The position numbers and the translations under genes are program-made. A DNA stretch of 64,000 nucleotides, taken from Microbulbifer agarilyticus (GTDB lineage Bacteria; Pseudomonadota; Gammaproteobacteria; Pseudomonadales; Cellvibrionaceae). The stretch is from positions 3,963,501-4,027,500 of the forward strand of contig NZ_CP019650.1 in assembly GCF_001999945.1 (NCBI RefSeq), read 5' to 3'. This document shows, piece after piece, positions 1-8,612 of this stretch. The notes under the pieces are model-generated. The model ran no database searches, was not told the origin of the DNA, and saw only the letters and a program-made list of their open reading frames with translations. The number at the start of each line of letters is the position of its first letter. The first letter of the stretch is position 1.

Positions 1-165
1 CTGACCGCGCGTTACAACCTGAACATCGGCGGCAACGATGCCGTTCTGTTCGCCAGCGCGCGCAACCTGCTGGACGAAGAGATTCGTCAGTCCACTTCTC
101 TGCTGCGCGACTTTGCCCCAGAAGCCGGACGCAGTGTTGAAGCGGGCGTACGCTTCCAGTTCTAA
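1..165 (+). CDS. TonB-dependent receptor, C-terminal end (partial)
   Basis: The first frame is open from base 1 to TAA at 163-165 and gives 54 residues, the end of a protein that begins outside the window. It contains ARNLLDEEIRQ, as in the last strands of TonB-dependent receptors (a phrase of the type 'v.NlfDk.yr'), and it ends in VRFQF, the aromatic C-terminus recognised by the BAM complex. It would sit in the outer membrane and import a ligand using TonB energy. The substrate cannot be told from this fragment. A strong terminator follows at 221-256. Confidence 0.8.
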   Translation: MTARYNLNIGGNDAVLFASARNLLDEEIRQSTSLLRDFAPEAGRSVEAGVRFQF

Positions 166-220
166 GCTGTAAGTTCTCAGCTCAGGACTGCGGCATACGC
201 CGCAACCGAAGCACCATGAA

Positions 221-256
221 AAATGCCCAGCAGGGAAACCTGCTGGGCATTTTTAT
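221..256 (+). terminator. Rho-independent terminator of the receptor gene
   Basis: AATGCCCAGCAGG and CCTGCTGGGCATT form a perfect stem of about 13 bp around a GAAA tetraloop, followed by TTTTATTTTA. It lies 56 bases after the receptor stop codon. Confidence 0.93.
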
Positions 257-441
257 TTTACGGCAACTCAAATACCAAACCCACTCGCTTTACAACACCC
301 AAAACGCTCAATGCAGTGCGAATAATTGGTTTTTTGCAGCACGTAAGTACCAGTTAAATTCCTTTTCAACACCACTCTCGACAAGCCCATTTTTCCGCTT
401 TAAATTGTCCGCTCAAACAAAAAATCACGGACGAACAATCA

Positions 442-924
442 GTGCAAAAAATTATTATCATTTTAACAATGGCGCTGATCATTCTTGCCTTACCCTGGCC
501 CGGAGCTGCCATGTCGAACCTGAACCCACTTAAAGCGTGCACCTTCTCCGAAATGCAAATCTCGCTGTTCTTCGATGGTAAGCCGGCAACCGGCGCGAAA
601 ATCACCCGCACGATTGAATGGCGCAAAGAGCACATTGATGAATTTACCGCCGATGGAAATGGACAGGTCACACTTCCTGCAGAGTTTGAAAATTACTACC
701 TGAAATTTTTCCCGATGGAATTTGTTTCGGCACAGTTTCTGACCGTTCAATATGAAGGGAAGGAATACGAAATCTGGAACTACGCCAAGCGCAACACCGA
801 ACTGAATAGCGAGATGGATGGTGAGCCGCTAAAACTATCCTGCGAACTCACTAGTGAATCCATAACAACGAGAGCCTTCGGGTCCATTCTTGGCACCCGC
901 TGCACATTGCCACAAGAAAGCTAA
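442..924 (+). CDS. DUF6795-like exported protein
   Basis: A protein of 160 residues if read from GTG at 442; an ATG at 511 is an alternative that would remove the signal sequence. Residues 1-23 are a hydrophobic export signal ending in PGAA. The rest resembles DUF6795, a small beta-sandwich family: FSEMQISLFFDGKPATGAKITRTIEW has the usual 'gkPv.ga.v.r...w' opening, followed by 'TADGNGQVTLP'. The function of DUF6795 is unknown. It ends 25 bases before a class 3 lipase gene and is probably cotranscribed with it. A lipase inhibitor, immunity or carrier role is inference only. The A/T-rich first codons make the start uncertain. Confidence 0.65.
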   Translation: MQKIIIILTMALIILALPWPGAAMSNLNPLKACTFSEMQISLFFDGKPATGAKITRTIEWRKEHIDEFTADGNGQVTLPAEFENYYLKFFPMEFVSAQFLTVQYEGKEYEIWNYAKRNTELNSEMDGEPLKLSCELTSESITTRAFGSILGTRCTLPQES

Positions 925-949
925 TAATTTATGTCGAAAAGGATTTCAC

Positions 950-2110
950 ATGGCTCAGCTTACCCCGGAACTCAGTGCAAACATTGCGAATGACATCTAT
1001 CTGATTACAAACCAGAATACTCGAAAATTATTTTTCGACCTGTATTCAGATCAGTTCACATTCAAAGAAGACGCCAACCTACAGGGCAAGACCGGCGCAT
1101 TCATCCTTCTCAAAAAAGAACAATCACTGGGTCTGGCGGCGACTGGAATCAAGCAGCGCAAGGGTGAAGCGCTGATTGCATTGAAGGGAACTTCCAACGG
1201 CTACGACGGGCTTACCGACCTGAATGCGGGCCTGAAGCAATTTAATACTGGTGGCTTCGTCCACCAAGGTTTCTATTACGCCTTTCAATCGTTTTTACCG
1301 GAGCTCGATCAGTTTCTTGCGAACCTGCCCCCAAATATCCACACCATCCACTGCGTAGGCCACAGCCTGGGCGGTGCACTCGCCACCCTGGCAGCCGACT
1401 ACCTGAAAGCCAAAAGCGGCTGTGCGGTAAATCTGTATACTTTCGGCAGTCCGCGCGTTGGGCTGAGCCTATTTTCCGAGAGCGCCCTGCGTCGCCTCGG
1501 AGAGAAAAATATTTTCCGTGTATACCACCGCACCGATCCGGTGCCGATGGTACCCACTTGGCCATTTATTCACGTACCCAACGGCGGTCTTGGTGACTTG
1601 CTTTTGAATTCGAGCGTGGCACTCAATCCGATCGAATATCACAAAATGGAAAACTACATCGGCTCCCTGTCGGGCTCCGAGGTAAAACACAACTGGGAAC
1701 TGGTGCGCAAGAAGCGCCCGCCTGCCCCCATCACCCGCAGCATCGAGAGCTGGTTGAAGTCCGACGGCCCACTGTCGCTCACCCTGAATACCGCCTGGGT
1801 TGCGGCGGAAGCGGTTATGTGGGTGTTGAAGAAGGTGGTGGAGCTTACCGGAATTGCGCTCGTGGTCGGCGGCGGCACCACCTTTACCCTGCTCGACCAG
1901 ATGGCAATTTTCCTGAAAAAGGCCTACGACTTTGGCAAAAAAGTCTCTTACTGGGTCACTCGCCTGCTGGTGCGCCTTGGCAAGCTGATCGGGATCACCG
2001 TAAGTAAAACCGTTAACATCACTGCAGCACTGATTCGCGGCATCTTCATTCGTATGCACAACGCCGTTTCCGAGCTGGTGTTGCGTGCCGGGCGGAACGT
2101 GAAACATTAG
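950..2110 (+). CDS. Class 3 (alpha/beta-hydrolase) lipase
   Basis: A protein of 386 residues starting at ATG 950, after AAAAGGA; an upstream in-frame GTG lacks a ribosome site. It belongs to the Lipase_3 family of serine esterases. The nucleophile elbow GHSLGGA places Ser at 139; FGSPRVG follows; Asp 196 in YHRTDPVP and His 231 in EYHKME complete a plausible triad. No signal peptide is visible. After the catalytic domain (about 1-245) there is a tail of about 130 residues rich in hydrophobic and amphipathic helices, ending in a basic stretch, which may bind or enter membranes. It follows a DUF6795 gene. A lipase without a signal but with a membrane-active tail could be intracellular or a secretion-system effector; no secretion gene is nearby. 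Confidence 0.87.
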   Translation: MAQLTPELSANIANDIYLITNQNTRKLFFDLYSDQFTFKEDANLQGKTGAFILLKKEQSLGLAATGIKQRKGEALIALKGTSNGYDGLTDLNAGLKQFNTGGFVHQGFYYAFQSFLPELDQFLANLPPNIHTIHCVGHSLGGALATLAADYLKAKSGCAVNLYTFGSPRVGLSLFSESALRRLGEKNIFRVYHRTDPVPMVPTWPFIHVPNGGLGDLLLNSSVALNPIEYHKMENYIGSLSGSEVKHNWELVRKKRPPAPITRSIESWLKSDGPLSLTLNTAWVAAEAVMWVLKKVVELTGIALVVGGGTTFTLLDQMAIFLKKAYDFGKKVSYWVTRLLVRLGKLIGITVSKTVNITAALIRGIFIRMHNAVSELVLRAGRNVKH

Positions 2111-2135
2111 GCACGCCATCATCGCAATTTGTAGC

Positions 2136-2159
2136 TGCTGGTTTCATTTCTAACCAGCA
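2136..2159 (+). terminator. Hairpin after the lipase gene, possible weak terminator
   Basis: TGCTGGTT and AACCAGCA form an 8-bp stem around an 8-base loop, 25 bases after the lipase stop. No U-tract follows, so it may be only an mRNA 3' stabiliser. Confidence 0.35.
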
Positions 2160-2252
2160 ACTGCTTCAATAGTCGCATCCACGGCGCCGGCAAAATCACG
2201 TTTGTCTGGCGCCGCTTCCCCTGCCTATTTTTGCTTTAAGGATGCGCTCTGT

Positions 2253-4388
2253 ATGGCCTGGATCAAACGCGGACTTATCACCCTCGTTGTTCTCTTTGCA
2301 CTGTTTGCCGGTACTGTCGCCTGGTTCCTCTCCGGTCTCGATGCCAATCAGTACAAACCCAAGATTGTGCAGCTGGCTGCCGATCAGGGCGTTTCCCTGA
2401 CGCTGGATGGCGATATCGGCTGGCAGTTGTGGCCGAATATTGCACTCAAGCTGGAAGGAGTGAAAGTCGCGCCACTGGCCCTGCCCAGTGAATCCCTGCT
2501 GCAGGCGGACAAGGTCGCCGTTGGCGTGGGACTGATGCCACTGCTCAACAAGCGTATAGAAGCCCAGGAAGTCGTATTGCTGGCTCCACAGGTCGCCCTC
2601 ACCGTGGACCAGAACGGTAAGGGCAACTGGGAACTGATTACCGAGGCCATGGAGGCGAAAGCGCAGCAGGATGCCAAGCAGCAGCGCGAAACCCCGCCCA
2701 CCCTGGATATCCCCCAGCAGGAAGCCGCACCCAGCGCCGGACTAGAGCTGGCACTGCAAGAGTTGCGCTTGGAAGATGGGGTACTGCGCTATACGGATAA
2801 ACAGAATGGCAGCGAATACTCGATCAGCGAATTGGATATTAGTGCTGACAATCTGATACCCGGCGGCAAGCCCGGCGATGTGCAGCTGAGCGCGAAACTT
2901 GCCGGCAGCGACTTACCACAGCCGGTGGAGCTAAATATTCACAGCAGCCTCGCGATTGACGAGGGGCTTAATGGCCTGCGCCTGCAGCCTGCCACTATCA
3001 AGCTCACCAGCGGCGACGATGCCAGTGCGGAAGTGTACCTGCGCGGTAACGTACGCAGAGCCAAGGCCGACGCACCCTGGCAGATCCAGTTGAACCTGAA
3101 GGTAGATGTAGCTCCTATTTCCGGCTGGCTGGCTGCCGTGGGCAGCAGCTACAAGCCACAAAGCACCAGCGCGCTGCAGAAACTGAAGATCGACACCGAC
3201 GTCACCGGTAGCGACCACCAGATGAATATGCAACCGCTGGAACTGGTGCTCGACGAGCATACCTTTACCGGCAGCGCCAGCTATCAGGCCGCTCTTGATA
3301 ACAGCAAAGGGGCAAACGGAGCCAAGGGCGTGCCCACTGTCTCACTGAGCCTCAAAGGCGGCGAGCTGAATGTGGATGACTACCTGCCACCGCCTGTGGC
3401 CACGCCAGAACAGGATGAGCTCAGTGCGGATATTGCCGCAGCCAAGCCGGTACCACTGCCACTGGAGGCCATGCGCGGCTTCAATGCCAAGCTGGATCTG
3501 ACACTCAACAAATTGCACGCGCTGGATTTCGATATCGACAAACCCGAGCTCGCCATCAACGTGCAAAATGGCCTCTACCAGCTGAACAAACTGGCGGCCG
3601 GTGTATACGGCGGCACCCTGAACAGCACCGGGGTATTCAATGCCCGCGGCAATTCTGCGCGCGGCGAACTGAGTGGCGGCCTGAGTGGGGTGGAGATTTC
3701 CAAGGTGCGGGAAGCGCTATTCGCCAGCGACGAGCCCCAGACAGCCGACCAGAACAAAGTCACCCTGTCCGGCAAGACCGACCTCACCTGGGTAGGCCAG
3801 ACTTCCGGCGCAGACACCCAGGCCCTGCAAAAGAACCTGCGCGCTGCGGTACAGCTCAACTCACAGGAACTGGCACTGGCCCCGTTCAATCTAGAGAAGG
3901 GCATGTGTCAGCTGGTGAGCTATGCGGAGAAAACGCCGATGCCGGAGCGCGAATGGCCCGCACAAACCCGTATGCAGGACCTGCGCGCCAGTGTGAATTT
4001 AAATGGTGATGTAGCCAAGGTAGATGGGATCAATGCGGGCATTGAGAACATCGCGCTCAGCGGTGATGGCACCATCAACCTGGAACAGCAGGATTTTGAT
4101 TTTGCCCTAGGCCTGGCACTGGTCGGCGAGAGAACTTCCGGCAATGGCTGCTCCGTGCAGAACTCCCGCTGGCGCAACCGCCCACTGCCGCTGCGCTGCA
4201 AGGCGAAGTTTTCCGAGGCTGGCGCCACCACCTGTAAACCGGACAGTCGCCGTCTGGATGACCTGATTCGTGAAGAATTGAAATACAAGGCGCAGAAGAA
4301 GTACGGCGACCAGCTGGAGGAGAAATCCGAAAAGCTGCGCGACAAACTGAAAGACCGCTTCAAGGGTCTGTTTAATCGCGGCGACTAA
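2253..4388 (+). CDS. AsmA family protein
   Basis: A protein of 711 residues. ATG 2253 was chosen because AAGG lies 11 bases upstream and the protein then begins with a typical short cytoplasmic tail and one membrane helix (MAWIKRGLITLVVLFALFAG). The AsmA N-terminal signature follows: 'GDIGWQLWPNIALKLEGVKV'. The middle is a long periplasmic beta-rich region, and the AsmA_2-like C-terminal part contains 'LNGDVAKVDGINAGIENIALSGDGTINL'. It ends in a charged lysine-rich helix. AsmA-like proteins are inner-membrane-anchored repeating beta-groove proteins linked to outer-membrane lipid homeostasis. It is a single gene that converges on a minus-strand operon and shares a terminator with it. Confidence 0.9.
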   Translation: MAWIKRGLITLVVLFALFAGTVAWFLSGLDANQYKPKIVQLAADQGVSLTLDGDIGWQLWPNIALKLEGVKVAPLALPSESLLQADKVAVGVGLMPLLNKRIEAQEVVLLAPQVALTVDQNGKGNWELITEAMEAKAQQDAKQQRETPPTLDIPQQEAAPSAGLELALQELRLEDGVLRYTDKQNGSEYSISELDISADNLIPGGKPGDVQLSAKLAGSDLPQPVELNIHSSLAIDEGLNGLRLQPATIKLTSGDDASAEVYLRGNVRRAKADAPWQIQLNLKVDVAPISGWLAAVGSSYKPQSTSALQKLKIDTDVTGSDHQMNMQPLELVLDEHTFTGSASYQAALDNSKGANGAKGVPTVSLSLKGGELNVDDYLPPPVATPEQDELSADIAAAKPVPLPLEAMRGFNAKLDLTLNKLHALDFDIDKPELAINVQNGLYQLNKLAAGVYGGTLNSTGVFNARGNSARGELSGGLSGVEISKVREALFASDEPQTADQNKVTLSGKTDLTWVGQTSGADTQALQKNLRAAVQLNSQELALAPFNLEKGMCQLVSYAEKTPMPEREWPAQTRMQDLRASVNLNGDVAKVDGINAGIENIALSGDGTINLEQQDFDFALGLALVGERTSGNGCSVQNSRWRNRPLPLRCKAKFSEAGATTCKPDSRRLDDLIREELKYKAQKKYGDQLEEKSEKLRDKLKDRFKGLFNRGD

Positions 4389-4411
4389 AATACCAAGTAG
4401 ACGGTAAACAT

Positions 4412-4442
4412 AAAAAAACGGGGCCTAGAGCCCCGTTTTTTA
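4412..4442. terminator. Bidirectional terminator between convergent genes
   Basis: AAAAACGGGGC and GCCCCGTTTTT form a long stem around a short loop, with A-tract and T-tract flanks on the two sides. It can therefore stop both the asmA-like gene (+) and the kinase operon (-). Confidence 0.93.
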
Positions 4443-4481
4443 TTAACCGTTGTTGCTGCCTTCTTTTACTAATTTCCTTGC

Positions 4482-5525
4482 CTAGCCTTCCTTCTGAATA
4501 ATATCCAGCGCCAGCATCGCCAGCGGCTCTACAAAGGCACCCACCTTTGCCGCCTCCTTGCTGGACGCATTGCCGCTCTGCGCGCGCTTCGCCACACCCT
4601 GGGCAATCGCCGCCAAACGGAAAAAGCTGAACGCCAGATAATAGGTCCAGTACTCGATGCGCTCGATACCCATGCGCTCGCAGTACATCGCTACATACTC
4701 CTGCTCTTCTGGAATACCCAGCGCCGCGCGATCCACTCCCATCAGGCCGGAGATGGTTCCGGTACCACCGGGCATGCGCAGCTGCATGCACTGGTAGGCA
4801 AGGTCGGCAAACGGGTGGCCGAGTGTGGATAACTCCCAGTCCAGTACCGCAATGACTTTCGGCTCCTGCGGGGCGAATACCATATTGTCGAGGCGGTAAT
4901 CCCCGTGCACCAGGGACACGCGGCCATCATCTGCCGGCTGCGCCTCGCCAAGCCAGCCAATCAGCTTCTCCATGGCTTCGATTTTATTGATCTCGGATGC
5001 GCGATACTGGCTGCACCAGCGGTCGTACTGGCGTGCGAAGTAGTTACCGGGCTTGCCATAATCGGCGAGACCCGCCGCTGCAACCTCCACACTGTGCAAT
5101 TCTGCCAGCACCCGGTTCATTTCCCGGTACATTGCGGTGCGCGCAGTGTTATCCACCTCCTGCAACTGGGCATCCCAGAAAATGCGCCCCTCCATGTGCG
5201 ACATCACATAGAACATGGAGCCGATCACATCGCGGTCTTCGCACAGGTGGAAAACTTCTGGCACCGGTACGGCGGTGTTTGCCAGCGCCTTAATTACCCG
5301 ATATTCACGGTCTACCGCGTGGGCGCTTTTCAACAGTTTGCCCGGGGGCTGGCGGCGCAGTACATAGGTGCGCTCGGGGGTTTCCAGTTTGAACGTCGGG
5401 TTCGACTGGCCACCGGAAAATTTGCTCGCTGTTACCGGCCCGCTGAAGCCATCAATATGTTCGGCGAGATACTCTGCCAATAGCGCTTCGTCTAACTGCT
5501 CAATGGTTTTTTTTGTATCACTCAC
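4482..5525 (-). CDS. Phosphotransferase (APH family), ACAD10/11 kinase-domain type
   Basis: A protein of 347 residues of the aminoglycoside-phosphotransferase fold. Seen motifs: 'FSGGQSNPTFKLETPERTYVLRRQP' (nucleotide loop and lysine region), 'LVHGDYRLDNMVF' (catalytic loop, HGDxxxxN) and 'AVLDWELSTLGHPFADLAY' (metal-binding DxE). Bacterial members of this clade match the kinase domain of human ACAD10/11 and LvaA of levulinate catabolism, which phosphorylate the hydroxyl of 4-hydroxyacyl-CoA. It is the last gene of a minus-strand operon, 15 bases after an acyl-CoA dehydrogenase that matches the other half of ACAD11. A role in 4-hydroxy-acid breakdown is therefore a good inference; aminoglycoside resistance is unlikely. 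Confidence 0.88.
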   Translation of the reverse strand: MSDTKKTIEQLDEALLAEYLAEHIDGFSGPVTASKFSGGQSNPTFKLETPERTYVLRRQPPGKLLKSAHAVDREYRVIKALANTAVPVPEVFHLCEDRDVIGSMFYVMSHMEGRIFWDAQLQEVDNTARTAMYREMNRVLAELHSVEVAAAGLADYGKPGNYFARQYDRWCSQYRASEINKIEAMEKLIGWLGEAQPADDGRVSLVHGDYRLDNMVFAPQEPKVIAVLDWELSTLGHPFADLAYQCMQLRMPGGTGTISGLMGVDRAALGIPEEQEYVAMYCERMGIERIEYWTYYLAFSFFRLAAIAQGVAKRAQSGNASSKEAAKVGAFVEPLAMLALDIIQKEG

Positions 5526-5540
5526 AATATCCCCTCCCCA

Positions 5541-6746
5541 CTACGCGCTATAGGCGGCAGCAATGCCCCGCCCCAGTTGCATCATATGCACCTCATCGGG
5601 GCCATCGGCGAGCCGGATAATCCGCGCGTAGGCATAACCCCGCGCCAGAAAGAAGTCCTGCCCCAGGCCGGCCGCACCGTGAATTTGGATCGCGCGGTCG
5701 AGGACGTTGCAGGCCATTTGCGGCGCGACGATTTTGATCATTGCGATCAAATCCTTTGCGCCTTTGTTACCTACCTTATCCATTCGGTCGGCGGCCTTCA
5801 GGGTCAGCAGGCGCGCCTGCTCGATCTCACACTGGCTTTTCGCCAACACCTCACGCACACCACCGTGCCGCGCCATCACCCGGCCAAATACCTCGCGCTC
5901 GCTAGCCCGCTTGGCCATAGTCTCCAGCGCGCGCTGCGCCACGCCAATCAGACGCATACAGTGATGAATCCGGCCCGGCCCCAAGCGCCCCTGGGCAATT
6001 TCAAAACCGCGGCCTTCACCCAGCAGCATATTAGCCGCGGGCACCCGCACGTTGTTGAATTTAATTTCCGCGTGACCTTCCGGCGCATCGTCGAAACCGA
6101 ACACCTGCATGGGGCGAATCACTTCCACCCCGGGAGTATCCATGGGCACCAGGATCATGGACTGCTGGCGATAACGATCCGGATTTTCCGCATCGGTTTT
6201 GCCCATCACGATCAGAATTTTGCAGTGCTGGTTAGATGCACCGCTAATATAAAACTTGTGACCATTGATTATGTAGTCATCACCATCGCGCACAATCGAG
6301 GTTTCGATATTCGTGGCGTCGCTCGAGGCAACCTTGGGCTCAGTCATGGCGAACGCCGAGCGGATATCGCCATTTAACAGCGGCGCTAGCCACTGGGCTT
6401 TTTGCTCCTCGGTACCGTAACGTGCGAGCACTTCCATATTGCCGGTATCCGGCGCGCTGCAGTTAAACGCTTCCGAAGCGATCAGCGAGCGCCCCATCAG
6501 TTCCGCCAGCGGCGCATATTCCAGATTGGAAAGGCCCGCGCCGTGTTCAGACTCGGGTAAAAACAGGTTCCACAACTCGGCGGCCTTGGCTTTCTTTTTC
6601 AGCTCCTGCATCACCGGCGGTGTATCCCAGCGGTGTTCCTGCACCTGCTGTTCGTACAGAGTTTCCGCCGGGTAGATATGCTCTTCCATAAACTGCTGCA
6701 CCCGCGCCTGCAGCTCCTTTACCTTGTCGGAATAATCAAAGTCCAT
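5541..6746 (-). CDS. Acyl-CoA dehydrogenase (ACAD10/11-like)
   Basis: A full-length FAD-dependent acyl-CoA dehydrogenase of 401 residues. '[18 protein letters not shown]' is the flavin/substrate loop, '[11 protein letters not shown]' the beta domain, '[27 protein letters not shown]' the start of the C-terminal helical domain, and '[35 protein letters not shown]' the C-terminal FAD contact. The '[11 protein letters not shown]' and 'GAAGLGQD' forms are typical of the ACAD10/11 branch. The gene lies between a histidine phosphatase (16 bases upstream) and the APH-type kinase (15 bases downstream), so kinase and dehydrogenase probably act in sequence on a 4-hydroxyacyl-CoA. Confidence 0.92.
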   Translation of the reverse strand: MDFDYSDKVKELQARVQQFMEEHIYPAETLYEQQVQEHRWDTPPVMQELKKKAKAAELWNLFLPESEHGAGLSNLEYAPLAELMGRSLIASEAFNCSAPDTGNMEVLARYGTEEQKAQWLAPLLNGDIRSAFAMTEPKVASSDATNIETSIVRDGDDYIINGHKFYISGASNQHCKILIVMGKTDAENPDRYRQQSMILVPMDTPGVEVIRPMQVFGFDDAPEGHAEIKFNNVRVPAANMLLGEGRGFEIAQGRLGPGRIHHCMRLIGVAQRALETMAKRASEREVFGRVMARHGGVREVLAKSQCEIEQARLLTLKAADRMDKVGNKGAKDLIAMIKIVAPQMACNVLDRAIQIHGAAGLGQDFFLARGYAYARIIRLADGPDEVHMMQLGRGIAAAYSA

Positions 6747-6762
6747 GGTGCGTCGCCTCGTG

Positions 6763-7458
6763 TTATGCGTAAGTTATGGCGTCCTGGCGCTCGGGGTGCT
6801 CCAGGTGCGGTGTATGGTTAAAGGAGTGCAGGCTGACCGAATCACGGCCGCGCTGTGCCTGAAAGAAAAAACGGCTGAGGGAAGTATTGCGAGTCTGCAT
6901 ATTGAGCTGCACCACCGTTTGCGAAGGCGCGCTCAACACCAGTCGGGTGAGCATGGAGATGGTACCGCCGGAGCTGACCACCAGTGTGCGGCCATCGGCC
7001 TCGGCAATAATGTCCATGCCCCGTTGCACACGCTGCTCGAATGCGGCCCAGCTTTCCTCGACCTGGATCTCGCCATCGATCCACGCGTGCATCGCATCCT
7101 TCAACACACGGAAAAAGACACGGGCATCGGCGCCGTCCTGCGGGCGCCGCTCCGGGTGCTTGCGTATAAAGGCACCCATCACCTGCTTGAACTGAAATTC
7201 ATTCAGCTCTGGGAAGCTTTCCAGTGCCGGCGTTTGCAGATCCTCGCCTGGCCCACCTTGCATCCCCGCACAGATAGCCTCGGCGGTTTGCCGGTGGCGC
7301 AATAGGTCGCCACACAGGATGCGGTCGAAGCCGGTGCCCTGGCGGAGAAAGTGCTCACCCAGCCAGCGGGACTGCTGCTCTCCCAGCGGGGAAAGCTGGT
7401 CGTAGTTGTCGCTGCCAAGCGATGCCTGCCCATGCCGTACAGTAAAAAATTCTGCCAC
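6763..7458 (-). CDS. Histidine phosphatase family protein
   Basis: A protein of 231 residues starting at GTG 7458, because GGAGG lies a few bases upstream and the protein then begins [13 protein letters not shown]; a longer frame starting further upstream lacks a ribosome site. RHG carries the phosphoryl-accepting His, '[14 protein letters not shown]' the second arginine region, and '[14 protein letters not shown]' stands where the second catalytic His is usual. That His is replaced by Ser in this reading (VSSGG instead of VSHGG), which may reduce activity or mark a subfamily. It is first in the kinase/dehydrogenase operon and divergent from a LysR gene. Confidence 0.85.
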   Translation of the reverse strand: MAEFFTVRHGQASLGSDNYDQLSPLGEQQSRWLGEHFLRQGTGFDRILCGDLLRHRQTAEAICAGMQGGPGEDLQTPALESFPELNEFQFKQVMGAFIRKHPERRPQDGADARVFFRVLKDAMHAWIDGEIQVEESWAAFEQRVQRGMDIIAEADGRTLVVSSGGTISMLTRLVLSAPSQTVVQLNMQTRNTSLSRFFFQAQRGRDSVSLHSFNHTPHLEHPERQDAITYA

Positions 7459-7515
7459 CGGAGCCTCCAGTCGCCCGTCAATCGATGAATGCCATTGACG
7501 CAATGTAGCGCAGGG

Positions 7516-7532
7516 ATTTTAATCATTAAAAT
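7516..7532. promoter_or_regulatory. Perfect 17-bp palindrome in the divergent region
   Basis: ATTTTAAT-C-ATTAAAAT is a perfect inverted repeat, 58 bases before the phosphatase GTG. An AT-rich palindrome here may hold the minus-strand promoter or a regulator half-site. Confidence 0.5.
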
Positions 7533-7537
7533 CAATT

Positions 7538-7577
7538 GTTCTGATAAGCCGACATTCACATCGGTTATAGGCAGAAC
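7538..7577. promoter_or_regulatory. Candidate LysR-type operator
   Basis: GTTCTG...CCGA and TCGG...CAGAAC form an interrupted dyad with arms about 15 bases long and one length mismatch, 28 bases before the lysR-type start. Position and dyad shape suit autoregulation and control of the divergent phosphatase-dehydrogenase-kinase operon. Confidence 0.45.
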
Positions 7578-7605
7578 GCATACCGCCAGCGTACGTACAC
7601 GAGAT

Positions 7606-8499
7606 ATGAACCCCCACCGCATCGACCTGAACCTGTTCGTGGTGATCGACACCATCTACCGGGAACGCAACCTGACCCGTGCCGCAGAACAGCTGCACCT
7701 GACCCAGCCGGCGGTGAGTAACGCGCTGGGCCGCGCCCGAGAGGCACTGAACGACGAGCTGTTTGTGCGCACGCCGCAGGGTATGCAGCCCACGGTGTTT
7801 ACCGAGGCGATCATCGCGCAGGTGAAGAGCGGGCTGCAGCAGCTGCACCAGAGCGCCACCTCCAATGTCACCTTCGACCCGGCCAGTGCGGAGAAGACCA
7901 TCCGCCTCAGTATGAACGACCTCACCGAGACCATGTTGTTGCCGGCCCTGGTAGAGAGGCTGCAACAGGCGGCGCCGAATATGCAGGTGGAGTCTTACAA
8001 TGTGCCGCGGGAACAGCTGGAGCGGGAACTGGCCAGCCACAGCCTGGACTTCGCCATCGACGTGCCCATCATGGGCAATACCCAGTTGCAGCAGCACCCC
8101 CTGGGCAAGGACCACTTCGTGTGTATGCTGCGCCGCGACCACCCTCAGATAACCGACACCCTGACGCTGGACGATTACTTGGCACTACAACACATCCACA
8201 TTTCCAGCCGCCGCTCCGGCCCGGGACTGGTGGACCTGCAATTGAACAAGCTCGGCCGCCGCCGCAAGATCACCCTGCGCGCCCAGCACTATCGCATCGC
8301 GCCAATGATTGTGGAAACTTCCAACCTAGCCCTCAGCGCCCCCAGCAGCTTTGCCAGCCGCTACAACGTGGACTGCTTTGACCTGCCCTTCCCGGTGCCC
8401 AAAATCGAGTCCTGTTTGCTGTGGCACAAAAATGCGGAGCAGGACCCGGCGCATCAGTGGCTTCGGGATTTAATTATCGAAACTCTCGATGCTGGATAG
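7606..8499 (+). CDS. LysR family transcriptional regulator
   Basis: A protein of 297 residues from ATG 7606, giving the standard opening 'MNPHRIDLNLFVVIDTIYRERNLTRAAEQLHLTQPAVSNALGRAREAL', a winged helix-turn-helix with the recognition helix near residues 32-50. The remainder is the two-lobed co-inducer domain. The opening 'DLNLFVVID.I..ERNLTRAAE.L' is that of the NodD/LeuO-like branch. It is divergent from the histidine phosphatase/acyl-CoA dehydrogenase/kinase operon and is its likely regulator; two dyads lie in the 147-base space between them. Inducer unknown; an acyl-CoA or hydroxy acid would fit. Confidence 0.92.
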   Translation: MNPHRIDLNLFVVIDTIYRERNLTRAAEQLHLTQPAVSNALGRAREALNDELFVRTPQGMQPTVFTEAIIAQVKSGLQQLHQSATSNVTFDPASAEKTIRLSMNDLTETMLLPALVERLQQAAPNMQVESYNVPREQLERELASHSLDFAIDVPIMGNTQLQQHPLGKDHFVCMLRRDHPQITDTLTLDDYLALQHIHISSRRSGPGLVDLQLNKLGRRRKITLRAQHYRIAPMIVETSNLALSAPSSFASRYNVDCFDLPFPVPKIESCLLWHKNAEQDPAHQWLRDLIIETLDAG

Positions 8500-8561
8500 T
8501 TGCGGGATAGATGCCAGTTAGACGCCTGATAAACGCAACAAACGGTATGTTTCTGCACAAA

Positions 8562-8596
8562 CAAAAAAAGCCCGCCATAAGGCGGGCTTTTTATTT
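8562..8596. terminator. Bidirectional terminator
   Basis: AAAAAAAGCCCGCC and GGCGGGCTTTTT form a stem with a short ATAA loop and A/T tails on both sides, serving the LysR gene (+) and the metalloprotease gene (-), which converge here. Confidence 0.95.
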
Positions 8597-8612
8597 TGGA
8601 GCTACCTGAAAC

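Noticed and set aside
445..470. Fur-box-like ATTATTATCATTTT
   Set aside because: It lies inside the start of the DUF6795 gene and matches the symmetric Fur consensus poorly.
366..671. Minus-strand open frames over the DUF6795 and lipase genes
   Set aside because: They have no ribosome site or family pattern and lie opposite genes with clear domains.
4482..5525. Aminoglycoside resistance gene
   Set aside because: The protein has the APH fold but its neighbours and motifs place it with the ACAD10/11-type kinases.
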